Shown here in pieces: positions 37,701 through 51,500 of a DNA stretch of 64,000 bases (positions are counted from its first letter, which is position 1; each line of letters begins with the position of its first letter). A model generated the notes under the pieces. It saw nothing but the letters and a program-made list of their open reading frames with translations. It ran no database searches and was not told where the DNA came from. A program made the translations under genes and the position numbers. Origin of the DNA: Didymodactylos carnosus (lineage: Eukaryota > Rotifera > Eurotatoria > Philodinida > Philodinidae); the NCBI GenBank assembly GCA_905250885.1, contig CAJNOQ010000086.1, positions 1-64,000 on the forward strand, in the 5' to 3' direction.

Positions 37701-40700
37701 CTTGTCATTTCATGAATTACTTCAGCTAAAATTGCAACAAAATAAAAAATAAAAATGAAAATATTAATTAAAAGACAATATACTTTTTTCATAGTAATAT
37801 AATATAATTACAAATTGTTCATAAATAGTAGAATTTGAAATATATTTAATAGTAAAATCTGAATAGGGAATAACAGTATTCTGATTTAGTATTAACTTAT
37901 TTCCAGCTGTTGTATACAATTGTGGTATGTGATTTGTCTCATTTGAACGAACATTAATAATGTAACTTGAATCTGTATTACCTTGAATTTGCCATTGACA
38001 GTTTTTCTAAAGTTAATTAATATTTAAACATTTTCTATGATTTGAAAAATGAAACATTGATACATACCAATAGAAAATCACTATTATTATAATAAATATA
38101 CATAAAATCATTTGGCTTTAGAATTTGTCCACAAAAGTTTGGAGTAGCTATATAGAAACAAATATATTAGAACTCATACATTAAAAATGATCAAAATTAA
38201 CATAAATACCTGAATGAACTGTAGCATAAAACGTTCGTTTACGATTTAATGGTAAAATGTATGATTGATAGACAAGAATTACAGATTGAGAGAATGAAAT
38301 ATGTGAAAAATGAGAACCGTTTGTTAATGAATAGGTTTGATAATTGTGTTCATCTAAAAATATTGTATAGTTTGTATAACAATATAAACTTATTAGTTTG
38401 TAAAAATTCAAACCTTTAACAAGAAATATTGTATCTAAATTTTCAATATTTTTAACATTAATTATGATAAGTGAACTATTTTGAATATTAACATGCCATT
38501 CATAATGCACATAAGGATAATCAGGCACTGTTAATATTGTTTCATTTTCAACAATATTTTGAATAATAGTTTCTTAATAAATAAAATAATTTACAAATAA
38601 GTTTTTTTTTTTAAATAGTAAAAGAAAATATATACAATACTTTTTTTAAATTTTTCAATTTGAATGTCATAATTAACTAGTGTATACATGAAATCAGGTT
38701 TAATTGACAATGTAAATGATCGTGTTTGATAAATAACAATGGGAAATAATTGATTATTACAAACTGATGTTAGATGACCATCAATGGATTCTATATGAAA
38801 ACAAATCATTCGATGATCTGGTACTGTTAAAATTGAATTAAATAAAATTTCAATTGATTCTTCAGAACTCGTTTGAATAATCCATTTTCGAATCTAAAAT
38901 ACGATAATAAAAGAGAGTAATTGAATGAAAATCTAATTCAATCGAAATATACTTGCGTCAAATTATAATAACCAGTCATTGTAGAACGTGATTGTCGATA
39001 TAAATGTGGTGTCAAACTATTTAGATGAAGTGGTAATGATTTACTATCAATTGTTATAATTTCATCTAATGGTAAGACAGTTGACCCTAAATTATTAGAA
39101 AAAAATTTTTTAAATAAAAATATAATTTTTAAATTATTAACTTACATAATGTTGTCTCAGAAAAATATAAACGAAAACCACGTCCTGGTAATGAAAAGAT
39201 ATTTGTACGAAAACGTATCCATATTTGACTATAATTTGCTATGAATACACCATCTGTTTGTGTATCTAAAATAGATAAAAATAATATAATTGGATAATTT
39301 ATTATCTATGTATTATTTCTTACCATGTATAGCAAACAGTTGATATTTTGTCACATCATTTAAAAGTCCTATTTGAATAATATCTTCTTCTGAATCGAGA
39401 TCAAAGTCATCAAAACGTAATAAAACATTTTGTCCATCGAATACATCGATAATCCATGTACAATCAATATTTACTGGATAATCGTAGACAGGATAACCTG
39501 GTGATAAAACTGTACCATTAAATGATGCTAAATATCTTCCACCACATGATGATCGTTGATGTACAACAGCAAGTTCCGTAGTATTTGGTCGATGATGGGT
39601 GTCTTCTTCTAAGAAAGCCAACTATAGACATATAATAATAATAATAATAATAAATAGTTAAAGCCAATAAACAAAAAAAACAAGAACAATAAAGCCTTTT
39701 TATATTCTTACCGTTTATTGAAATTCCACGATATGAAAGGTTAAAACCTCTATAATTATCCGATGAATGTCTTGTAATTAAATTTAATGTAATATTGGAA
39801 CTATGAAATAAAATTTTAGTTGCTTTCATTTCACCGGTATAGGGTGTAAGACGACCACCTAAAATATATTAGAACTGTATAATTTAAAATATTATATAAT
39901 TATAGAGAAAGAGAATAAAATAATTTACATATATTGACATTCTCTGACTTTTTTTTACGGTTTTTTTTTTTCTTTTTATAAAACTAAGTATATTTAAATA
40001 TAAAACAATTTACCCGAATGTACAGTCAAATAATCTTTTTCACTTGCTAAATGTAAATCATGAAATTGAATTTCAATTATCATATATGTAGAAGGTAAAT
40101 ATAATTTCCATGTACAATCTAAATTTGATCGTAATGATTGTGGATAATTAACAGATTGAATATGACCTTCAATTTGTTTAATATCAATAGAAGAACATTT
40201 TGTCTCTAAACAAGAGATATAATCATTTTTTCGAATATAATTAAATATTATTGTTAACTACCTTTAGTAATAATTTCATATTGCAATATAAATCCTGTAG
40301 CATTCGTAGTTCGATCTGTTGTAAATATCATCCATAAACTATCATTTGGAACAAAAATATGTTTTGGTAATACATCTAATTCACCCGATAATTCGGTTAA
40401 TACCATTGCTGCACTCTCCGAATTTTGTCCAATTACAAATGTTAATTTATCATAATATTGTTCAGTATCAAAATGATCAATTCGAATACGAATTAATGCA
40501 CCAGGATAATGTAAACGCCATCGACACGTCTTTAATGTAAAAAAGAAAATAATTAATTAAATTTTTAACTAAAATATAATAAATAGCTTACACCATAATT
40601 TGAATAATTTTTTGGATAATTTGGACTGAATATTGTTCCAATAGGAAATGAGTGTGTTTTTACTTCATCATCATCATCATTATTATCATCCGCATTATAT

Positions 40701-43547
40701 TGAATATTTGCATCAATTAGAAGTACGGGTTTTGGCATAGAAACAGCTATGAGAGAAATATAAGATATTTTACTGTCAAAATAGGATAGGAAAAGAAGAG
40801 AAAAAATATTTGATTTTTATCTACAGTATTTACAGAGAACTTTGTTTTCTTTTGTACACAATTAAAAACCTAACTATACGGGAATGTGTTTCACTTCAGT
40901 TTGTGATATAAACAGAACATTGATACTGTTTTCTAAATAAAAATTATGATTGAATTCTTGTTTTTTTTAACCACACATTTATGTCATAAATTTAAGTACA
41001 AATTCTTTATATAATTGTACGTAACATAACATTTGAAGTTTATGGAAATTATTTGTGTGAAAAATAATATATGTATGGTTTCTAATCAATAATCTTTCGT
41101 TGTTCTTTTTGATCATGATAGACAGACTCTTCTCATTAACGAATGATAGAGACAAATAAAATGTCGGTGAAAGGTTCTTTATAAGATTAATCGTTATTTC
41201 ATTTATTTATCTATCTACATGACAGAAGACATTTTTTTTGTTTTGTTTCATTGTACAAGAAAAAGGTTATCATCCGTATTAGCTTCTAAAGCTACGTAAA
41301 TACTCATAGACGAAAACTTTCCTAAAAATAGTATTTGGACGATATGTCATCTTGAATAGATAACAATTGTTGTTTTTTCTTCAGATTAACTGTTCATATT
41401 AAATTACATTTTATCCAGACATAGTACGTGTATCAATTAATAGCTCTTTTTCTTAGAAAAATAATTGGCATTGATCTCTATAATTTTTTTCGTAGTCTAG
41501 TGCTATGAAAAAATAATATTTTTAGCGAAAGTCTAAAAAAATAACAAGAATTATGACGAGTTTTGAAAAGCTATCGAATAATCGTGATATTAAAAACATG
41601 AGAATATAGAAGCTGATACTAAATGACATCATTCAAGTATATGTACATATTTATTGAGACACTCAATATCATTTATAAAGAAAATTCAATAAATATTTAC
41701 TTTTGTGCATAATAAGTGAAAAAAAAAATCAGTAAACAAATACTTTTCTACGACTTTTATGTATATACATATATATGCTTCCTTTGGCTTATCCACATGA
41801 ATGACTTAGAGATTTTTAAGTCGATGTTAAATAAAAGAGAGATGAAGACCTGCGACGATTTTTTAAAAATTGATAGTTAAGATTGAACTGTATAGTCCTA
41901 TAGAATAATAACTTTGCAAATCTGTTATGAAAATGGATTATTCAAAAAATTTTCTGTATAAAACCATTGTAAATCTTGGAAAAACTCAATTAGAGAAGGA
42001 AATTCTAATAGTCGGGTGAAAATATGAAATTTAGAGTATTTCACAGGAAATTAAAAAAATTCTTATCGGGGCCATTCGACGTAACTCGACTGAAAACGTG
42101 ATTCCGTAACCTTTTGTGCTATTTTCTTCTCTTGGTAATCTGTCAAACAAAAAGATATCCAGAGTTCACGATTGTCTCATTTGGTGATGAAACGTGTGCT
42201 TAATAAAATGACAGATCCCAGAACTCACTAAGATTCTTGATTAAGAGATATTGCGGAAATATTCAACACGACGTTCTTACGAAACTTTTTTTTTTTTAAA
42301 CAGTGTTTGTCTACCTTTTGTTGATATATTTTCGTAACAGAGAATCCGGATGAGTTCAAAGATCTGCCATTTTATTAAGCACACTTTTCATCACAAAATG
42401 AGATAATCGTGAACTCTGAACATCTTTTTGTTCAAAAGAGACAAAGAGGGAGAAGATATCATAGAAAATGGAAGAATTAACAGAATATAATTAATTTAAA
42501 TAAACCATACATGATCAATGAAGCTAATAAAAAAAGAAAAGAAAATTATGATCTGTTTCTTTCTTTTACACATTCTATCAATCTAACTAAGCCAATTTAA
42601 AAATATTTTTAGAGAAGAATTGCTGTCGCAGATGTCATAGATGGTATAGAAAAGGTTTCGTTGAGCCTAGATACATTTATTGTTAGAACAATAACAAAAT
42701 ATTAAAATTTTCAAGACTGAAGACTAAAGATGTCAAATAGTTGTTCATTTTTGATCATTTCTTATTTTTTTCTATATTTGTCAAAGAAGTGTTTAGTGTT
42801 CATCATAGTTCACTTTGTAAACTACTTGAGAAGCGTCAAATAAAATTTTTTTTCTTCTTCTTCTTCTTCTCTTGTCTTTATAAACTAAACTACCAACAAT
42901 TTGTATAAGTATCTATAATGGATTTCGTCATAATGAAAAAGTTGATATAATAATAATAAAACTCTCGATTACGAGTATCAATAGAAAGAATATTTATTCT
43001 AGTAGACTAAAGAGAAGTGGAATGAAAAATTGTCATTACATAAGTGTGTCAAGTGCTTTTAACTGCTTTTAGCGCTATCAGTTATAGACTAGTGAAATTT
43101 TACTTTTTTTTTTTTGTACTTACTTCGATCAATAAATGCATATTCTAAAATAAATCCTGTTCCAACTGTTGTATCATCTGTTGAAAATTCAAGCCAAACA
43201 GATTTTTCATATGATATATAAAATGGTTCAGGTATTTTTGGTCCACTAAAACGTGTTAATTTTGAATTATAACGTGAAACACCCAATACTGTTTCACCAA
43301 TTAATAATTCATCGTAAAAATATTCAGTATCAAAATGTAAAAATGTAAATATTAATGTTCGATGAGTTATTGATAATGATGTTATTTCCCAACTACATAT
43401 AATATTATTATCATATGTCATTTGATCAATGGGATATGAAATTGTTCCTCCTGAATCATTATTTAAAATTTCGTTACACGAATAAATATATTTAATTATT
43501 AAACAAATGAGTAAATAATGAAGATAATTCAAAAATCCATGATTCAT
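31754..43547 (-). CDS. Single-pass CUB-domain receptor with Kunitz-like domain
   Basis: The protein starts at 43547 with a signal-peptide-like hydrophobic stretch (YLLICLIIKYIYSC) followed by CUB 1 (to ~43123). CUB 2 spans about 40746-40263 and CUB 3 about 40204-39710, each with the ILxYE-type final strand (FILQYEIIT, FNLSYR). CUB 4 spans about 39619-39150 (SCGGRYLASFNGTVLSPGYP ... GFRLYFSE). Less clear beta-rich segments run through 39090-37550. A Kunitz-like domain lies at 35162-35010 with six cysteines in order (PCQNTYLAWTFNY ... KCLLETVC ... CKEAC), but GC before the fourth block is replaced, so inhibitory function is unclear. Further exons (33760-33164) precede a membrane helix at about 33030-32945 (IYGACLLALLTLVIIVAMLV) with a basic stop-transfer. 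The cytoplasmic tail is in exons at about 32321-32237 and 32179-31754. About 1,100 or more residues. No exact orthologue recognised; likely a cell-surface adhesion or signalling receptor. Confidence 0.82.
33780..34990 (-). other. Long intron of the CUB-Kunitz receptor
   Basis: About 1.2 kb of AT-rich DNA between the Kunitz exon and the next downstream coding exon. Nothing else was recognised in it. Confidence 0.5.
35622..35660. repeat. (TC)n followed by (TA)n microsatellite
   Basis: About ten TC units run directly into an ATATAT tract within an intron. Confidence 0.9.
36834..37430 (+). CDS. Unrecognised intronless ORF nested antisense in the receptor intron
   Basis: A 198-residue frame from ATG to TAA on the strand opposite the host gene. 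It is Ser/Asn/Lys-rich with basic patches (KVKKKQKIYHNREQK) and no signal peptide or membrane segment. The C-terminal third looks the least low-complexity (FINKLLTMTDSDSFDNISN ... VAYMKHSMFERQLLENLHI) and could be helical. Synonymous-looking T/A third positions resemble the window's true exons. I recognise no family. It may be a small nested gene or a retained fragment. The frame length in such AT-rich DNA argues against chance. Confidence 0.6.
   Translation: MSNSSSTFLPTNTRLKSTLALIHHQRYMKKDISSAVSEITADFQLNCGKFHGSSSQLVKNQKYHQKKTNSKLYPLSSKQLLSSNCLTDSSLSSEIFENITNDMNKSVAQSVSPNEKVKKKQKIYHNREQKVLSKTNSNTKFINKLLTMTDSDSFDNISNIYDEVAYMKHSMFERQLLENLHIQQLRYHSLPNNRASNL
40748..43122 (-). other. First intron of the CUB-Kunitz receptor
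   Basis: About 2.4 kb between the CUB 1 exon and the next exon. It contains an inverted-repeat element at 42141-42440 and otherwise AT-rich sequence. No gene was recognised. Long first introns often hold enhancers, but nothing specific can be pointed to. Confidence 0.55.
42141..42440. mobile_element. About 300-bp MITE-like element in receptor intron 1
   Basis: Arms 42141-42237 and 42341-42440 are inverted copies with about 15% mismatch (core GTGTGCTTAATAAAATG and AGAGTTCACGATT). The central spacer is about 100 bp, and there is no coding capacity. Confidence 0.8.
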
Positions 43548-45642
43548 AATAAAATTCGACAGACATTGCTTTACATAGAGAAAAATTTAATTTTGGTAAA
43601 ATTAATAATTTTTAATTACATCTAAAATAGATAAAAATAAATAAATATATATAAAAATATTATGAACATAAAATGGACCTTAACAAAATCATTTTCTATA
43701 GAGTACATATCGATTAAATTAATTTACTTTGTTGTTTTTTTTTTTGAAAAATATATTGTTCATCAAATTTTTACAAAATATAGATGATTTTTTTTGCTTT
43801 TTTTTCATAAAGAACAAAATATATTTGCAAATAGACACGTGGTGCTTACAGTAATGATAAAATATTCAACGAAAAAACAAAAATAAAAAAAAAAAAAAAA
43901 AAAAGAGAACCTAAATTAATTTTACTCTACATGTGCATGTCTATGGTTTGTCAAGGTAAATCTGATCACCTTGATCAAAAAGAAGAAATGAATAGGCTTA
44001 GTTTGATAAGAATAGACTTTTTGAAAAAAAAAATCAATTTCTTATGGTATGTACACGATGTTGAAAGATAAAATAATTGTCTGATAACTCTAAATGATAT
44101 GTTATGTTTTCTAGATTGTCGCACATATGAATGAAATCATATCATAGAAACAAATTGTTGTCGACGTTTTTTTTCCCTCTTTTGTTGTTTTGTCTATTTG
44201 TAATGATGATAATGATTTAATTCTGGATATATAGATAGATTGATAGATAGATATGCATATGTGTATATATATTCGCCATCAGAGATTAATTTGAACGAAT
44301 GTATATTACTGTTATTATTTGTCTGGTTCATCGAAACTACAGGATATTATACGGTAAAAAATCAAGGATACAATACAACGAAAAAAAGATTAAAATAATA
44401 GATTGATAAAGAGATGTTAGCTAATTTAGGTTTGTATTTAATTAACATTTGGAGTATATCTGTGAAATAGCTAAAAGATATTATTTATTCTGTACTTGTT
44501 TGATATTATCAATCCTTCTTCTCATTTCTCAAATGATAACACTATTCATAATACTCCTCTTTTTTTTCTATATACAACTAATTTATTGTGAGAATGAACT
44601 TACTGCATATCAATTATTGATTCATTAATATTAAAATATTTAGACAATTCTCATGTTTATGTCTAAGTCGACAAATAATAGAATAATTTTTCTTTATTTA
44701 TAATATAAAAGAAAATAGAAGAAGATAATAAAGAAGAGAATAATATGTATCTTACCCAAATTGTCTAATCTGTTCAACAAATTAACATACAATTAATGTA
44801 AAAAAGTACAGTCATGTTTCTAAGAGAAAATTCTAAGAAATAAATTTTGTGTATCAAAATTAATTTTCATATTTTTTTTTATCTTTCTCTCTATACATAT
44901 GGAGCTCATAAAATATGATCGCCCATAAGAAATGAAGTTCAAGGAATCTATCAAGAATAATAGATCATATTTCATATATCAACAAAGACAAAAGAAGGAG
45001 AAGAGAGAAGAAAAAAAAAATTGAATTTAAAAACCAATTGCAAAAAAAAGAAGAGATGTGAGGAGAAGCAAAAAAAAAAAGAGAAGGAATTTATTTATTT
45101 TTTGTTCAAAATCAAATCGAACAACGTGAATGAAGAATAATACCAGAACAGTCAGTGTCTACAACGATGCTTCTTTACCTTTTTCCGTTTAAGAATAATT
45201 AAATCCGCCCAATTTTTTCAATACTACAACTTCTGTTCATTTTAACCTCACACAAACAATTTTATTTTTTTTGTCAAACTCCTATTTCAATATAAAGAAA
45301 AAAATGGCATAAATATATGTACATATAAGAGAAAAAACTATAGGAAAAGAAGCAGTATGTTATATATTGATGATAAGAAATTATAACAACACATACTTTG
45401 TCTTCATTTATTGACTTTCACACACACACACACACACACATATGATGTAATCACATGGTACAGAGAACTTTTATTTCCACATACCAATCATTTTAAATCG
45501 ATCAATTATATATGAAGAAATAAATGTCGTTTTCTTCAACTTCAAGACATGTTTCACGCATAATCATCAAAAACAAATTTGTTCTTGGCTCACCGAATAC
45601 AATTCGTTTTAAATAGAATTTGTCACTTTTATGGGTTGACAA

Positions 45643-45645
<3 letters not shown>

Positions 45646-45677
<32 letters not shown>
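45646..45677. repeat. (CA)n microsatellite
   Basis: About 15 CA units; a shorter AC run lies at 45420-45440. Confidence 0.95.
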
Positions 45678-45678
<1 letters not shown>

Positions 45679-47069
45679 ATCCATACAGAATAAATATTAT
45701 TTAACATTTGAAGTTAATCATTAATGAAATTTAGCATAGTCATAAATGTCATTTTAACAGAAGAAAATATTAAGTTTTAATTTACAATATGATCTTCTAA
45801 GTAACATTAACTAAAAATCATTTGTAAGTATCATGACAGAAATCATTGTTTTATTTATATCTCATCTCAAACTGCATTGCGAGGGAAGAAAAAAATAGAG
45901 AACAAAAAAAAAACATGGATACATATATAAAATTGTTATTTTGCATTTCCTTCTCTTTTTATTTCTGTTTTTCATGCGCAAACGACGACTTTAAGAAGTA
46001 TCACTTTTCCACTTACTCTACTATAAATCGATTAAAAAAAAATATCTTGTTACGTTTTTTTGAAGTAGAGAAAGTCAAGGTGATTTTCATGTTCCCAACG
46101 CGGAAATAATACATATTTTTATTTTCAATCAATCTCAGAGGAAAAACAAAAAAAAAAGAATTGTTTAGTGATTTTTTTCATTCAGAAACCATCTTATCAA
46201 TATTAGATATTATCGAATGGGGAAAAGAATTACTGAAGATTTTAAATAGATATGAGATATGATATCAAGAGAGACTTGCACAGTGTGCATCCAAGCGAAC
46301 ATTTGGCCAAAAATCAAAAGTCTATTTTTTCTGAATTCTTTTCCAAATTCAAAGAAGAGAAAATACACTTCGATATGTGCTCTGTTTAGTGGCATAAAAA
46401 TTTTGTTTCACGTGCTAAGGATCGTGAGAAACCCATAGGCAAAAGAGTAGCCTAAAACCACAGGTGTATGATAGTTGTCAATAAAAATGATAAAGATTCT
46501 GAATTTAGACTCTTTGAACTGTCTAGTAGTGAAGAAATTTCTTAGTTTAAATCTATACCATCAGAGAAATAGAATTTATTTTCAAACTAAGTGGTTTTTC
46601 ACACAACTGTGGTCAGTATAATAAGGTTCCAAAACTTTCCCGATCTTTAAACTGCTTCGAAATGTGCACACCAGAACTGGAACCGATTCGATCCAGCCGG
46701 TAAACTGGCCGGCTGGAATTATAACTCAAACCGGTAAAATACTGGAGAAGTTTTTTGAAAATCGATTTTTAGAAACAAACAAAAAATTTCCCCCTCCAGA
46801 AGTGAAATAGTTTGTGAGCACATGTGAGAGACCCTTCACAATAATGAGTCTATAATATTTAACCTTAAAACAAGTGATGAAAATAATAGTTGTCTTGAGC
46901 ATCGTCTTATTTATTATGATTGAAAACGACGTGAAATTTTAGTTTTTTGACGAAAAACAGGATAAAAAGAGCAGATGTTTCAAAAGTTTTAACCGGTGAA
47001 ATACCGATCTCTACCGGCATGGTCCCACCTCAGGTGCACACATATTCATCTATCTATTCTGCACTAATG

Positions 47070-47260
47070 TGGCATAAACGTTTCTGGACTACCCTATAGG
47101 TTTTCCAAATTCCTTGATTTTTCGAATAAAATTTATTTTTCTCAGCCCAGGAGTACTTTTAAGAGAAACCAAGGTGGTATTTTGAATCAGCGTATGAAAC
47201 TGCATTGAATAATGTATAATACAATAAGTTTTAGATTGAACAAATATCGATCGAATTTTT
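47070..47260 (+). repeat. Dispersed repeat, copy 2
   Basis: Direct-orientation relative of 26600-26810, roughly 75-80% similar by eye. The pair marks an unidentified interspersed family. Confidence 0.7.
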
Positions 47261-48520
47261 GTTTCTATGAATATGCAGGATGTTTTTCGAAAGAAGTGAT
47301 TTTCTCTAAAGGTATTTCTATTTCTTTAAGGGCATCAGATATGAGTACAGAAGGTCAATAATAGATAATCATTGGAAATCAGAACGTAGTGCCAAATTAT
47401 AAACAGTATACGTAGTGTGTGACAAAAAGAAATGCTCTCTCTATTTCAGATTTAGATCATATATTATTTCTATAAGAAGTGAGAGAATATTTTCCATTCC
47501 AAATTGAGACTGCTTTTTAAATCTAATTAATAAAAATATTTAAAAAAAATGATCTCAATCATAAAGGAGTGATTTACATCGTATACAATTCTGTTTTTTC
47601 AATCCAGAGATTAAAGTTAAACCTATAATTCTGCTGGATTTGTCATACATACATAAAAATATTAGTTACATTTGACAGATAATGCTCGCTTGATTCAATT
47701 TCAATTTTATTGAGGAAGCAATGAAAGGTTATTTATAAAATCTTGAAAATAAAATATTGTTGATGAATTATCAAAGAAAATAAAAAAAAATGTGTACGAT
47801 AAAGTTGAAATTCAACTAATTATTTCAATCAATTTTTCTTAGTATTGATGCGTCTCAAAATTCTGTTGTAAAATCAGCTTTTTTTTCTCTTCAAAGAAAA
47901 TGTTTACGTCTTTTTTGTTTCAACCTGCTTTTTTTATTATAAAATATTTAAGATTTTAATTTCTTTTTCTTTTTTTTATTTCTCACCTTTTACTTTTAAA
48001 GAAAGAAATAATTTATATTAGTTCAACGGAGGTACATTACCATAACATTGACAATTCAAATGAAAAGTTTCTTTATTGACGAAAATACTTATATTTCTTT
48101 TCTTTTTTCATGTACTCATCCAATTAGTACTTCAAAACATTATTTATTATAAATGCAAAAAGTAAGTAAACTGATTGATTTTAATCTAGTTTAATTCCAT
48201 TAATAAGATTTATAAGTTATTTTAATTGTTATCGACCTGTTTGCAGCAGATTATATCACCAATATTTTGATTATGTACAATCAATAAGGAAAAATTTGTT
48301 TTTATAATAATAGAGAATTCTATTGATATTTTGATATTGTCCGAGAAACCGTATACCTAAAATCAATTTTAGTAAGTTTAAAAGATTTCTTTTTATTTTA
48401 AATTTTAATGTAAATTAATAAAAATTTAAATTACATTTGTCACTCACTTGTTTTCATTCCCTTTTCTCTTCTCGATTTCGAATTAAATTCTATTATGTTG
48501 ATGTTCTGCGCTGATTTTGA

Positions 48521-51500
48521 ATGAAAATGGGAGCTAGTAGAAGTCAACAACATCCTCAACAACCACAACAATATGAAATATCTGATAATATACAGATACC
48601 AACATCTAATACTTTAATACAATACTATGATCAACAAAATAATACACTAGGACCGACAAGACAGTATACATTTCCAGTACCACGAAAAAATTCTTCTCAT
48701 ACACTCATACTACATCAAAATGAGCATGAGAATAACGCACTTGAGGGTCAAAGTTTGATACGGCCTGCGGAGCCGATTATTATAAGTAATGAAATGCCTC
48801 AGCAACTGATAAGAGAAAGGCAAATTGGAGGTGAGTTGTGAAGAAAAAAGCTATACAGGCGATTGACAACGTAATATATATATATACTCGAATAAACCAA
48901 CAGATTCAAAGATTTCTTCTTTTTCTTTTTATCCAACAGATATGCCATCAAACATTTTCAAATGTGATCAATGTGGAATGGTGTTTGATACACATGAAGG
49001 ACTTATCAGGCATAAAAACAGTTTTTGTATTGGTGTTAAGGATTCAGGCATTGGCAGGGGACCTTTAAATGTAGACAACGATACAGACAGATATAGAAAA
49101 AGAAAAAATATTTTGGATGATGAAAGAAGTCCAAGAGTTTCGGATACAGCACGAATACAAATGGTCAATCGACGATCCCCTCGCAATCGAGTAAGAATTA
49201 TGAAAGACACGTGTTTAAATGTCTCTTCCATCCTTCAAATAAATTTTATTTTTTTCGTCGTACAACTCGAAATGTCAATATATTTACCAATGGGTAACGA
49301 CGTGAAGCGTCGTCTTTCAGAATTTGTAGCTTTTCTGCTTTGGCTAATATCTTTGCAAAGTTTTCAGACGATTTTGACAGAAGGGAAGAAAGTTCCAAAA
49401 TCAATCATATCAATTATTATTGATTTGTTTAAAATAAATCAAATCTCGACGATGAGTGTCAAAACTAAGAAAAAGTGTACCATATTAATGGTTACATTTT
49501 AAGCATAAAAAGACCAACTGTATATTGTATTTTTTAATAATTCAGTATTTTTGATTCAAAGTTTTATTGAAGTCATCTCAAATCGTGATTTCTAAGATCC
49601 GAAAATTTTCTTTAAATTGCCTACACAATGTAGAAACAAAAACGACAATATTTGAATGTTTTGTTACTAAACCTGATACTGGAAACAATCCACAACAAAC
49701 GTAGTCACTCGGATCGGACTTCATCTACTATTTTCTATCTTAAAGAAAAGGTTTTGTTGACATCTTCAACATCTATATTTGTCGAGAAATATAATAGTTT
49801 TGTCGTTCCTATGTTTTATTTAATCAAAGACAAAGAATGTACTTGTGTGAATTATTGAGTGTCTTTTTATTATTTTTCTTCGTTACCATCTATGTTTAGA
49901 AAGTAGATGAAATTCATGAATATAAAACTCAACGATCAATGCTACAAAATGTCCAAGATATGGAAGATCGAATATTCCATGATTCACGTAAAACACAGAA
50001 ACTTGCCAATAATTTGAAACAACGTTCATCTGTTTATACCGAGATTATGATGGAAGTAAGTTGTTGAAAAACAAAAAAGTGGTTTTGTTAGAGCAGTTAA
50101 ATGTGTATTGCTTTTATAGTATGAAAAATTACAAGCACAAGAACGAGCTCTTTTGAGAGATATGTTTACTCTACAATCACAGCCATCAACAGGTGACAAT
50201 GATGTAGGTCATTATCACATAAACATATTCATCAACTTTAGTTAAAAAATGATTTTTTCTATTTAGGGTGAAACTGATGAGCATCAGAAAGAACAATTAA
50301 GAAGTTTGCAACGAAAAAATGCTGAACTAGAAAAAGAAAGACGAAGTATGTAGTATTACTTGTTCGTATAATCTATTATTCATGCTCACTGTTTTTTATC
50401 ATAGTTATTCAAGAAAAACTGGAAGAATTGATTTCCACAAATCGGTCAAACGGTCCATTATCAACACATCATACTCCTTACAGACTTTTACGAGAATTAC
50501 AAGATCAAGAAAATTTAAATGAAAATGCATTAAACTCTCTGAGAACGAAAATTTATACGGATAGGTACGGTTTTTAATTGCCCATTTTAATAGTCTAAAT
50601 TTTTGTCTTTTGGTAGACCTTTATCTCCTGCACAAATGACTTCTTTACCAATGTTATACGGTGCCAATAAGAGATACTCTCGTTTGAGAGAAAATTTTGG
50701 CGACGATATAAGGTCAGTTTAAAGTAGAATCAACATTCTGAAATGTTGACAAACATACTATGTATATATCTAGAGCATTTCGGAATGATTATTTGAAAAC
50801 TGGTGGACATAATTCAGCATTTCTGGCACATTACACTGATCTTGAATATAAAATTAGAACATTTGAAAACAGCGATTGGATGAGAGATAATCCAGAACCA
50901 CTCACACCATACAGGCGTAAGTTTGAAAACTTTTTGACTTTATATTTTAACACATCTTCAAATAGACAGTGTTTTGACTACGATGATATACTTCTTCTTT
51001 TTATTACTACGCCGCCAACATTCAAATAGGAGATTGAATCGATAAAAGAGTCAGAATGTATTATTCTAGTTTAGTTCCTTTTGCTAGATCGTTATACGGA
51101 TGAAATGGATGATCGATTGAGACGATTCAATGCTGAAAATAAACGGTTACAAAACGATATTAATTTATTACAGAAAAAATTTCGAAACTTGAATACAAGT
51201 ACGTGCAATGTATATGATTTTTGTTTATTTGTATCGAAATTAATGTTATTTTAAAAGATATACATACTCATTCTCATGAATATTCATTCCGTGAACCAGT
51301 AACACCGTATGTTTCAAAAGATCATATCCACCATCATCATCATCACTACACCAGGTACATTTAAAGATTGTTACTAGTCATTTTACAGATTATTATTTCT
51401 TAATTCGAAGAAACCCTGTATCATTGCCTTTAATATCGCCTCGATCATCATCGTACGATGACCACTACTATCATGATCCTAGACCACCTACAACAACAAA

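Larger units (their letters stand above)
43548..48520. other. Long spacer between divergent receptor and CCDC17 genes
   Basis: 5 kb of AT-rich DNA with no convincing exon. It contains a run of about 20 A near 43885, AC microsatellites at about 45420-45440 and 45646-45677, a CCGG-rich patch at about 46675-47020, and the dispersed repeat copy at 47070-47260. The promoters for both flanking genes should lie at its ends. Confidence 0.55.

Noticed and set aside
45502-45684. Cys/Val-rich small ORF
   Set aside because: The Cys-Val run comes from the CA microsatellite; nothing else supports coding.
49191-49502. CCDC17 exon 2 reading through its donor to the stop near 49502
   Set aside because: A strong GTAAGA donor sits at 49191 and the next exon (from 49900) continues the coiled-coil sequence in frame. 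The read-through part is low-complexity and hydrophobic.
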